Source: Gracilaria domingensis (lineage: Eukaryota > Rhodophyta > Florideophyceae > Gracilariales > Gracilariaceae). Taken from it: DNA of 64,000 nt. The stretch lies in NCBI GenBank assembly GCA_022539475.1, contig VCMS01000131.1, positions 81,727-145,726 on the forward strand, given 5' to 3'. Positions 19,383-28,471 of the stretch are shown here, one piece after another (position 1 is the stretch's first letter; every line of letters begins with the position of its first letter). Position numbers and translations under genes: made by a program. A model generated the notes under the pieces. It did not search any database and was not told the DNA's origin. It was given only the letters and a program-made list of their open reading frames with translations.

Positions 19383-22300
19383 TCGCTGGCCTTGTTCGAA
19401 GCTTATATCGAGCATCGTTCAGAGCCCCATACATTGTGAGCAATGGAGTCGAGTAATAAGCTTATCCGCGATTCTGGGCTCTTGGGCTTCGCTATGATCG
19501 AGATTTGCCTGATGAGGCTGTCTTTTGTATGATGGATTTAGTTCGAATGTGCTTAAGTCCTCTAACGGTTACGCCGTTTTTCCTTATTCTGGTTTGTATC
19601 TGGGATGCGTCGGGTCTTTGAAAACGAGCATGTACAATTACTACAAATGCGAGAAGTCACAGAAGGGTAGGCTACCCTTCAAATGCCTTCACCTGTTATA
19701 ATTCTCTTGCCTAGGTACTAAATTGGCGTTCATTGCGACATAAATACTTTAGAGGCAACTCATGCCTTTGTTAAAGCTCTACTGAAAAGTATGAAAAGCC
19801 TCCTTAGGCACCCTTGGACCACCCTTCTTCGAGATCAGTGCAACATGGCGATAACGCACTGCAACAGAGAAGACGAAGAAGCACACCCATTCGGTAGTGT
19901 CGACTTTAGATCATTCGGTGCGATGCACGTATACTCCTTCGCAGTCAAGCCATGGAACTCTCTGTGCAGTGAACTGAACGGGCGGATTCCAAAAGATAAG
20001 ACTTGCTGGAAGAATCTGAAATTGATCTGAGTCTCATGACGCCCGTCCCCAAAACTCTGGCTAATACATGACCATGCAAATGCGCCTCTCTCTTCCGCAG
20101 AACAACATGACGTTTTCTTACGACGTGCAACATCTTTTCGACTCGCCAGGCAGGTCTTCTACACGATGATCCGCGAAACTGCCCGGCTCGAAAAGCTTCA
20201 GCTTCAGTAGGTCGGACACCAGAGCAACGTTGGAGACTGCTACCTGACTTCAATGGGCTGCACTTGGTTTACGTATCCAAGTGAAGACTACCGCAAGGCC
20301 TGCTCACACGTCTGGTTCCTTTATCAATCGTGTTCGACCGGCTGGATAAGATCCGGAATTAACCGCATCACGTTGTGTAAAATCGCATTCATACGTGTGT
20401 TTTCGGAAAGACTAATGAGACAAAATGTGTCACCTAATCATTTAGTGCCAGTCGCCATTTATTCAAGACGAAAAAGAAAACTTCATGTCAGAATAACGCA
20501 ATGCGTTCCAAACTATACGGAACTTCAGGCAGTGCACTGGCTTCAGATTTCGTTTTGTAAGGCCAAGCCTCGACTGGAAAGTGTTTTAAACAGAACGACA
20601 AAAATCGAAGTACTTCCTGCATCAAATTTTGCTCAGTAAACACCCCTGACATTCTATTGCGGCTAGCTGAGGTAAAGTCAGCATAGTTTCTCGTTATGAG
20701 ATGGAGTTGAAATAGCTTATGGATTTTCATCTTTCATATTGGTGAACAGGATTCCATATGCCTCACGATTTCAGGTGACAGTGCGGTCTGTGCAGATTGC
20801 TCACCCTGACTGTTGTTCCAGAAGCAATGCTTCAATGTGCCAATGATACTGCTCGATCTAACGCAACTTCCTGCGACAAAGTTTTCGAGAGAAAATGTCG
20901 CCAAAGATATGGAAAAATCGTATGAAGCCATCAGTAAATGACTCAGGTTTACGGACTTTGATCATACTGTATTAAATACTGTTTTGTGAAAGTCGTCTAT
21001 ATATAGAAGAAGACTGACACGAATCGAGATACGTGAAGCTTAAAATCCAACAATCATTGCTATAAAACACGAACACCTCGAAATTTGTTTGAGTGATCAT
21101 GATGAGCACTTGTCATGGGGGACAACGGAAAAGGCTTTTGGTTGGCATATGCACGTTTTTGTCCTGAAGTGGCACACAAGGCGCGTTCTAGCTAGAGTTG
21201 GATATCAAATTTTGATGTGTGAAGACTTGACGATGTGTTGAACCGTGTTCGACAATCAACTGTCTTCATGTGAACCTCGCATATGCGTCATTGAGGCCTA
21301 TCGCTGTCCTTACCATAGTAGAGGAAAAAGGCGCAGTTGGAATGATTCCTGGTCTTGCGTCCAGGAATACCTAACCTTTGTTTTCAACTTCAGGTAGAGA
21401 GAAGGCCTTCTCGAAGCCTCTCGAAGGCTATGAAAGTGTTACAACGCGGGTTATGAACTAACGATAACTTTTTCTGTTAGCATAAAGGCTGATGGCGGCT
21501 GGTTTTCCTTGGAGTCCAGAGAGCGCGCAGCCCAGCTCGTGATATCCTTAAAACCACACTTGACGAACGTCATCACAATGAACATCATGCTCATGCTGAT
21601 TAATAAGGACACAGAAACTGCTATCCTTGATACCTTTCAAGTTACGTGTAGTGTGCCCCTTAAACCTTACTGTGCACACTTTCTGTATGCGTACGTGTGG
21701 CGCTCCAAGCGTGCTAGACGCGTGTAGGGCGCACGGTCGTTACCCTTGTATTTCAAATGCGCGGCGGCTGCGAGATCCGCGTGCCGCAGCACAAACTCAT
21801 GCGCCACCGATTCTTGCTTCCTTCGTGCAGTCCTTCTGCGTCTCGTTTGTTGCTGTTGCTCACCACCGATAGGCGAGCAAGCGAAAGAACTTCAACCTTC
21901 AAAGCCGTTCTGGAACAAGTTTCAGGTACTCTTCTGCTTCTTTCTCTGAGAGCGAGCTACCCCAGCTCCAATCTATTCACTGACTGATTGCCGGCTCTTA
22001 CTCCGGGATATGCGATGCCCCTTTCTGGCGATGGATTCCCAACGGTAGGTTACTCGTATTTCTCCGTCCACTTTTGAAGCCGTATAACAGCCGCGAACAA
22101 CGCAGCGTGCCACCAACAGCTCGCGTCGCCTTTGTCGCAGCCGCAGCCGCCGCAACACTCCACCGCTTCTGGTCGCGTCCCTTACATCAGCTCACCGCAG
22201 CCGCCGCCGTGCATGCGCCGTCAACGTCTCGCTGCCGTGCCTTCTTTCTTCCCTGCTTCGCGCGCCGCATCCAGTCTCCCACAAGGTGTCAGTCTACCGC

Positions 22301-22748
22301 CATGATTGCGAGCACCATCTTTGCCGCGTCCATCCCCGCTGCCTCTCTGCAACATCTGCTCGCCCATGCCTTCGTCGCCGTCTTGTTTCTATGCTGGCAG
22401 CGCAAAGGGTCTCGCTTTGCACAGAGTGCGAACCGCCTTCTATGCGCATCCTAGAGCACCGGTGCCATTTACCAATGCACCCATTACCTGCAGACCAGTT
22501 TGTGAACATCATTCTAGCGTTCGCTTTGCGCTTCTCGCTGGCAAACAAGCGAGGGCGATTCTTTGAATTGAAACGCTGTGCAATAGAGAACTACAGCACC
22601 TGCAAAAGAGAGAGAATGGGTACTTGCTCTCCGCGGTTCTCGTTCTCGTTTCAGGCCGTGTACCAATCTCTCCAGTCCAGAAAGACGGATGCCAGTAACA
22701 TCATGCTAAGAAGGAGAGGAATAGTCCTCACCATAATCTCAAGGTGAT
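19383..22748. other. Gene-poor stretch, no gene supported
   Basis: 3.4 kb. Contains small palindromes (GAAGGGTAG-G-CTACCCTTC at 19662-19680; GAGAAGGCCTTCTC at 21399-21412) that are near chance expectation. From about 22,040 to 22,450 it is GCC/CGC-rich with an ATG at 22,302 that opens a 51-codon leader-like peptide (MIASTIFAASIPAASLQHLL), which I could not extend into a gene. Confidence 0.4.
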
Positions 22749-22848
22749 TTTGGGTGAGTCGGTCCCACTTCATCCTGCCAGGGTGAAGTGGGACCCCACC
22801 AGGGTGAGCTCACCTACTTTTAGGTGAAGTCACCCTAATCTTCACCCA
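22749..22848. repeat. Foldback element made of GGTGA(A/G) motifs
   Basis: About 100 nt framed by TGGGTGA near the left end and TCACCCA at the right end. Inside are two adjacent hairpins: 22761-22776 with 22780-22795 (16-bp arms, one T-G wobble, 3-nt loop), and 22801-22836 with nested arms AGGGTGA/TCACCCT and TCACCT/AGGTGA. All arms are variants of one short word. Looks like a miniature foldback transposon or a structured regulatory element. Confidence 0.6.
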
Positions 22849-23544
22849 CATTCTTCGTCGCCGCTACCGCTTATGCTACCAATGTGATCTCGTCAATTGC
22901 TTTGGCTGTCTGCTCCACCCCGAGAAAACGCGAGCAGTTTTCCTCACTTTGAAAGCATGATGCTTACCCCCATGAAGGCTAACAGCAACGTTCAACTCAA
23001 CGTTGCACATGGGGAACAACATCTGATGTATTACATCACCATCATTAACATTTTCAACCTCTTCTTCCAGGATACCCGGCGTAATAGTAACATCGTCCTC
23101 TCCGCGGCAGGGTACCGTCCGCGTTTCTATTCCACGAAGCTCGTTCGACGACCGGGTGAGCACGAGAGAACTATGCGCATTTTGTCAGGCCCAACGTGGA
23201 TACACAACAGCCCCCCTGAGACCCGCATCATTTCCACCGCGCTGCCACATGCTTGTCCCAAGAGCCCTTGCGACGCTTGTAGCTATGGTCGCGGCGCGCA
23301 CTCTTCCGTTCTATGTACGAAATGGCGCGTCAGTTCGCTCTTAAGTGGCGTGCCCAGCAACCGTCCATGCAGCCGAAACCACAGTTCGCGCAGGTTTTTG
23401 TTTACATGCATCAGGGGCGTTGGAGTAAAAACCATTATCACCTTCATGTGCATGATGATATACCTTCGTAATACGATGATCGTATCATGCGTTTCAGCTG
23501 ATAGGCCACTTTTGCGATTGTTGGGCCGGGAGCGTTACGTGTAG
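22849..23544. other. Region with one long but unrecognised frame
   Basis: A plus-strand frame of about 215 codons runs to a stop at 23,542-23,544, but it has no ATG until an internal MMLTPMK, no family likeness, and a composition like its surroundings. An ATACGA-TGA-TCGTAT palindrome is at about 23472-23486. I treat the region as non-coding. Confidence 0.3.
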
Positions 23545-24140
23545 TATGATTCAGAGGCAATTCGATGCGAAACGTAAGAAAGCATCATGATGATCATCGT
23601 CATGTGTGCAATCCCCCTCTTGTTGGGGCCCTTACCTTGCGCTACCGACAGTACAGTACCTGTGCCCGTTGTGGCAACAGAGTTCAGTAAAATAGCGTGA
23701 GAAAATCGCTGCTGTGCAAAGCTATCGAGACCAAGCGCCACTACGTCTCTCAATGGTTGTCCCTCACGGCACAAGCCTTACGCTCCTCCCGCGACAAGCG
23801 CTCTCAAGACAAGATGGGCTGTCTGCCTTCTAAACCCGACCCCGTCGGCTCCGAATTACAACATAATCCCGAAGCATATCTGATAAAGGTCCGTCTTTCA
23901 ACTGGGCTGCAAATACCGTGTTACGTTGTTCCCTCGGATTCGATTCAGGATGTTCGCATTCGCATTGAGAGGGAACACGGGGTTCAGCCAGATGTTTACT
24001 TGGAGGGGAAGATGGTCAAGCCACCGATTCTGGCCATGAGGAATGAGCGCTGGATTCCCGTAAATCCTCAAGCTACAATGCAAACGATCGGTCTGCCAGA
24101 ACAGTTCGGCTTCGCGGATATCAGTGATATCCACCAAAGA
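23545..24140 (+). repeat. Tandem duplication, copy 1 (contains ubiquitin-like gene 1)
   Basis: Starts at GTATGATTCAGAG, about 270 nt before the gene, and runs to near its 3' end. The same order of sequence recurs 848 nt later. Both the non-coding leader (e.g. GGGGCCCTTACCTTGCG) and the gene are duplicated. Confidence 0.85.
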
Positions 24141-24167
24141 TACAATTATAGCTACGAAGTAGCGTAG
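23814..24167 (+). CDS. Small ubiquitin-like protein with N-myristoylation-type start, copy 1
   Basis: 117 residues from the ATG at 23814; the frame is open 39 codons upstream but without another ATG. The N-terminus MGCLPSK fits the N-myristoylation pattern (G2, S6, K7) with a neighbouring Cys3 that could be palmitoylated. Residues about 22-70 have a ubiquitin-like pattern: YLIKVRLSTGLQIPCYVV (two strands), PSDSIQDVRIRIEREHGV (helix, compare the PSDTI..VK.KI..KEGI segment of ubiquitin), then QPDVYLEGKMV. No C-terminal Gly-Gly is present (ends YEVA), so it is unlikely to be conjugated. The likely role is a membrane-bound adaptor. Plant MUB proteins are membrane-bound ubiquitin-fold proteins but are prenylated at the C-terminus. 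Fold assignment is by eye. Confidence 0.6.
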   Translation: MGCLPSKPDPVGSELQHNPEAYLIKVRLSTGLQIPCYVVPSDSIQDVRIRIEREHGVQPDVYLEGKMVKPPILAMRNERWIPVNPQATMQTIGLPEQFGFADISDIHQRYNYSYEVA

Positions 24168-24395
24168 ATAGTCGGTGAGTCATAATCCAATACTAGCTAC
24201 CTTCGTAGCTTGGCAGATTTACAGCTCCCGTCATACGCGAAATATACGCGACTTGGCGCGAAGACTTGGCGTGGGGGTTACGTAAAGATAAGAGAGACCT
24301 TGTTTCTCAGAGAATCGAAAAACTTTTCAACAGTTTCTACGACTTGCGCAATGGTTGCTAGCCTGAATGGTTGGGACAGGGGCGATAGCAAGATG
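24168..24395. other. Spacer between the two duplicated units
   Basis: About 230 nt present after copy 1 only; I see no second copy after gene 2. Confidence 0.4.
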
Positions 24396-24990
24396 TATGA
24401 TTCAAAAGGCACTTCGATGCGAAACCTAAGAAAAGCATCTTCACCGTGATGTGTGCAATCTCCCTCTTGCTGGGGCCCTTACCTTGCGTTACCGACCGTG
24501 CCGGTGCCAGTTATGGCAACGGAGTTCAGTCAAACAGCGTGAGCGAATCGCTGGAAATGCTGTGCGAAGTTGTCGAGGCTAAGCGCCACTACGTTTCTCA
24601 ATAATTGTCGCTCACGGCGCAAGCCTTACGCTCCTCCCGCGACAAGCGCTCTCAAGACAAGATGGGCTGTCTGCCTTCTAAACCCGACCCCGTCGGCTCC
24701 GAATTACAACATAATCCTGAAGCATATCTGATAAAGGTCCGTCTTTCAACTGGGCTGCAAATACCGTGTTACGTTGTTCCCTCGGATTCGATTCAGGATG
24801 TTCGCAATCGCATTGAGAGGGAACACGGGGTTCAGCCGGATGTTTATTTGGAGAGGAAGATGGTCAAGCCACCGATTCTGGCCATGTGGAATGAGCGCTG
24901 GATTCCCGTAAATCCTCAAGCTACAATGCAAATGATCGGTCTGCAAAAACAGTTGCGCTTCGCGGATATCACTGATAAGTTAAGCAAGGT
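24396..24990 (+). repeat. Tandem duplication, copy 2 (contains ubiquitin-like gene 2)
   Basis: Begins GTATGATTCAAAAG and parallels 23545-24140 with an offset of 848 nt at the ATG. Homology is lost shortly after the shared GCGGATATCA segment near 24,960. Confidence 0.85.
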
Positions 24991-25048
24991 ACGAAAGTTT
25001 GCGAACGTGCATTGGGCTGCGTCTAATTTGTTTGTAATTGCAACATAA
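24662..25048 (+). CDS. Small ubiquitin-like protein with N-myristoylation-type start, copy 2
   Basis: 128 residues. It is almost identical to copy 1 for the first 103 residues (same MGCLPSK start and same ubiquitin-like core) with about nine substitutions, several of which change charge (EGK to ERK, RNERW to WNERW, LPEQFGF to LQKQLRF). The C-terminus is then different, DKLSKVRKFANVHWAASNLF onwards in place of DIHQRYNYSYEVA, because the duplication ends there. A GGTACG in this tail could be a splice donor, so the true C-terminus is uncertain. Either a diverging paralogue or an early pseudogene; the frame is fully open. Confidence 0.55.
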   Translation: MGCLPSKPDPVGSELQHNPEAYLIKVRLSTGLQIPCYVVPSDSIQDVRNRIEREHGVQPDVYLERKMVKPPILAMWNERWIPVNPQATMQMIGLQKQLRFADITDKLSKVRKFANVHWAASNLFVIAT

Positions 25049-26857
25049 TGATCATCTTCATGATTGTAAACCATTGTACGAACGGTACCGTCGGTACATC
25101 ATATGCTTCCCTGTTGCTACAAAGCGAATTTGTCCAAATCACCGATACTAAACAAGAGCCGGGAGTGGCAAACTTTGAGTGAGTGCTCTCCATTTTCTGT
25201 GCTGGCAAAATGAGGAGCTTGATACCCATGTTATGAGCAACGCCAAATGGCTAGAATATGAAGTACAAACATACATGCTTGCTCATCTGCGTCTTGAGGG
25301 CAACTGTGCTTTAGCGTGCTGGTTTTTCTTCTGTGGAGAACATCGCTCTTAGTAGCAAGTAATTATTCCAAATGGAATCATTTGCATACTAGGTCAATTC
25401 TCCCTGTTGTATCTGATGGAAATCTCACCAACGCCGGAGCAAACCTGGGAGTGTACAAGTTGCACAGTTTCCTTGGGAAGGGAAAGAATTTGTACTACCG
25501 GTTGTTTCGAGAGGGATGTTTGTTGGTGCGACTTACGAACTCTGCTAAAGAAGGTAGTAATGGACAATTGGCACTCTTCCATGATGTGCTGGCAGTACAT
25601 GGTTGATCATCATCATATGATCATCATCATCACCACCATGGACCATGATGGTCTCTGTTGCGGGTCTAAATGATAATATATGTCTTGGATGCTACACCCA
25701 TGAACGCCCTACCAAGAACAGGCTGTGGCTCACAATGATGGCGAACGTTTATCCCGAAGAGCCTATATGACCTTCGCCCAGTACATAACAAGACGTGTTT
25801 CTTATTCCAAAGCTTTGCTTCACTTTAGTAGCAAAAGACTGTTGACTGATATCTACAAATAGGCCCTGTCAAGGCCTTACGAGTTTAAGCTTGAATTGAA
25901 AGGTTCGAGGAAAGCAGCATAGCATGGTAGACGTTTTTGATGGAGGAATACTTCTTTGGTCGTCTTCTCAGTAGCAAAGAAGAAGTTATGCAACTTGCTG
26001 ATTTCCCTTGCCAACTTGCGGCTTGAGGAATTACCTTCGTATCTCTGTAGATGCAAAGGAGTTGAAATGCCTTTGCCTTGCGACACTTACGGATCAACAG
26101 TTCATCACCATCTAAAGCGTTGCAACAATGCAGTTAGCGTCGACAGATAGAAAGCAACAATGCACGAAGGAGTGTCGTTGCCGTTTTTGGGCGAGATACC
26201 ACTTTCCCGCAACTTCTTTCACAACCTCACCGTTCACAGTGCCACGGCAGCTGGCACTGAACGGTCGTCCAGTATCCCGTCAGAGTTGTCTCGTTGCTCC
26301 CAGCAGGATCTAAAAAGGTCCACGAAGAAAGTTGAGCTTCACAAAACCGTTAGAGCTCATCAAGGAGATTGCCATTGCACTCCCCAAATCTCCAAACGCT
26401 TTGGCTTTTTGCGTAGACCCTTATAGATACAGCCTTTTTTGTTTGAGGCTACTTGTCTAGAAATGACAATCTCACTTCTGCCTGCTTGGCATTAGGGCTG
26501 CTGGCTGGGTTTGATTTGTGAATCGTCAACACCATACAATTCACACCTGAAAAGAGAGAGTGAGACGTCGGTGGTAGGAGGGCTACCGTTGATACCTGGT
26601 TGACAAGAGCTAAATCTCACCTCAACAAGCTTCGTCATAGTTGAGGCTCTCTAGTCGAGCAATCTCACTGCAAAGTTCCTCTGTGCGGACTGTCGCTCAC
26701 GTATAAAGGCATCATCCTCTTCGAACCGGCTGCAGTCAGGGTGTGAGGGCTTAAATGGTGTTCTCAATCCCATACTTTTCTCCTTTGAACTTTCACTAGT
26801 GTTGATATTAATCACTTCGGAAGCGAATGTCCAGCCTTGTTCACAGAACTCTCTGCG
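25049..26857. other. Gene-poor stretch with a CAT-rich palindromic patch
   Basis: 1.8 kb without a supported gene. At about 25,603-25,650 there is a (CAT/ATC)-rich simple repeat including GATCATCATCATATGATCATC. Small open frames here (up to about 96 codons) have no family likeness. The final 100 nt are the presumed promoter of the secreted repeat protein. Confidence 0.4.
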
Positions 26858-27504
26858 ATGCGCTGCTCAATCTTTGCCGCGATCGTCTGTGTTGGGTGGA
26901 TGGTCTTGAATGCTCAAGCATCACCAGTCCCGGGCATTCAAGACTTTAACCAGCTTACCGCAGTTCATCAGGGGAAATTTGGTAGACTGAAGGAACTCAT
27001 TGAAGACATTGTCGAGAAAGCGAGAGACCCAAAAACGCGCAGGAGAATGCGAGAGATTCTCGAACAGCTCTTCGATGTCGATTTATTCCCACCAACGGAC
27101 GAACAAAATGAGGACACCAATGAGGGCAAGGGAAACGAACCGGAGGACCCAGACAATCCAGACAACCCTTTCGGAATTGATCCGCCACCACAGGGCCCCC
27201 CGACCGTGGCCCAAGTAACGACGGGAGGGGCAATGAACCTGAGGACCCCGATAGTCCGGACAACCCTTTCGGGATAGACCCGCCTCCCCCCAATCCCCGA
27301 GATTCTAACAGAGGAGACAGGGGAAGTAACGAAGGCAGAGGGAACGCTCCAGAAGATCCGGATAGCCCAGACAACCCGTTCGGAATTGATCCCCCTTCAC
27401 CGCCGAGTGAGAGTGGTTCTAATGATTCTGGTGGTAATGATGGAAGAGGAGATAGGGATTCTGGCGGGTGCTGCGATTCCAATGATTTACCGGACTCATT
27501 TTGA
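26858..27504 (+). CDS. Secreted repeat protein, frame changes at a C6 run
   Basis: From the ATG at 26858 there is a clear signal peptide (MRCSIFAAIVCVGWMVLNAQ, cut near QAS-PVPG), a charged helical segment (KFGRLKELIEDIVEKARD...RRRMREILEQLFDVDLF), then an acidic proline-rich region. A block close to GN(E/A)PEDPD(N/S)PDNPFGIDPP occurs three times (27131, 27229, 27340), but the first is in one frame and the next two in the -1 frame. Read without a shift the protein ends at 27277 after 139 residues; after a -1 change at C CCC CCG (27196-27202) it would continue through repeats 2 and 3 and a Gly/Ser/Asn-rich tail with two cysteines to the TGA at 27504. Either a one-base loss, an assembly error, or real frameshifting. 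No family recognised; probably extracellular or cell wall. Confidence 0.6.
27131..27399 (+). repeat. Three degenerate copies of a 60-nt coding block
   Basis: Blocks at 27131-27190, 27229-27288 and 27340-27399, spaced 98 and 111 nt, each encoding a PEDPDxPDNPFGIDPP-type sequence. Protein sequence is better conserved than the DNA between them, which suggests selection on the peptide. Confidence 0.8.
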
Positions 27505-28471
27505 GACGGTTGCGTAACCTCTCTCATTCCGATAGTGATCATTGTAAATCGTCTAGGTCTAGATTTTAGTCTCCAGACTTGCTTTCCCCTGACCAAGCTG
27601 TATCCTGAAGACTCTTCAGTGAAGAGGAGAAACACAGTTACGATGATTGAAACAGTCTGCTAACGCAGACCTGTAGCCGGTTGCTAAATCATGTTAAACT
27701 TCATTCTCGACCTTGACGAGAAACTAGTATGACTTTCATTTAGCACGGTTCGAGTGATAGGTTTCTATCATATGAGCAACTCTGCGAAGTCACAGGCACT
27801 CCCCAGGACAGCGCTGCGGGCGACAGCATCAGTTTTCCTTGACAAGACTGGGGAAGATTCCCTGAGTTCTGCCTGAGTAGTATTTTAAGTTTCTTCTTCA
27901 TTAACCAACTCCGAAGGTTGTACATCGATCCCAGATGGCATCGTATCTGATACGATGACGCCAAGACAGTGCAGTATATGATACCATCAGTATGATGCTC
28001 CTTTGGTTGTGCTTCTTCTGAACAGATCTTTAAGAAAAAGGATCTTGGACGCCACATACTGAAGAACGGCAAGCTGATTTCCCCGCCACAGCCTATCCAA
28101 GGTGTGGATTCTCACCATGTACCTTTCCAAGATCTTGTTCAAGCTTTAGGATACTACCTATACCGTGAAGCAGAGCCATGATGACAAGTTCAAGATGTTT
28201 TATTGCGAGTGACGTACTATTATTGAGTCAGCCATACGAACTCATATAGTAGCCCCGCATCTTTGCAAGTGAAGATGTGGGACAACTATTCACAAATTCC
28301 TGTAACTTAGCACATTATATAGATCTCCAATGCTTGAGATGATTGACGAATGTTGTAGAGGCTTCTTTATCTTGCTCGTGGTGCAACTATACGTGGAAAA
28401 AGTCTTCATGATACGTCCTTGAGGATGGAGTCCTTGGATCTATACGTTTGAAGTTGAACAAATCTTATTGC
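27505..28471. other. Intergenic, no gene supported
   Basis: 967 nt. Holds one perfect palindrome CATCGTATC-T-GATACGATG at 27939-27957. No other structure or frame of interest. Confidence 0.4.

Noticed and set aside
19662..21412. Short palindromes (GAAGGGTAG-G-CTACCCTTC, GAGAAGGCCTTCTC, ATTCCTGG/CCAGGAAT)
   Set aside because: Arms of 7-9 bp with short loops are expected a few times by chance in 64 kb.
22897..23544. 215-codon plus-strand frame
   Set aside because: No ATG at its start, no family pattern, composition like the surroundings.
26997..27635. 212-codon minus-strand frame over the secreted repeat protein
   Set aside because: Follows from the antisense of the acidic Pro-rich repeats; no start context or domain.
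27939..27957. Palindrome CATCGTATC-T-GATACGATG, similar to one near 23,472
   Set aside because: Nine-bp arms are near chance level; two similar cases are not enough to claim an element.
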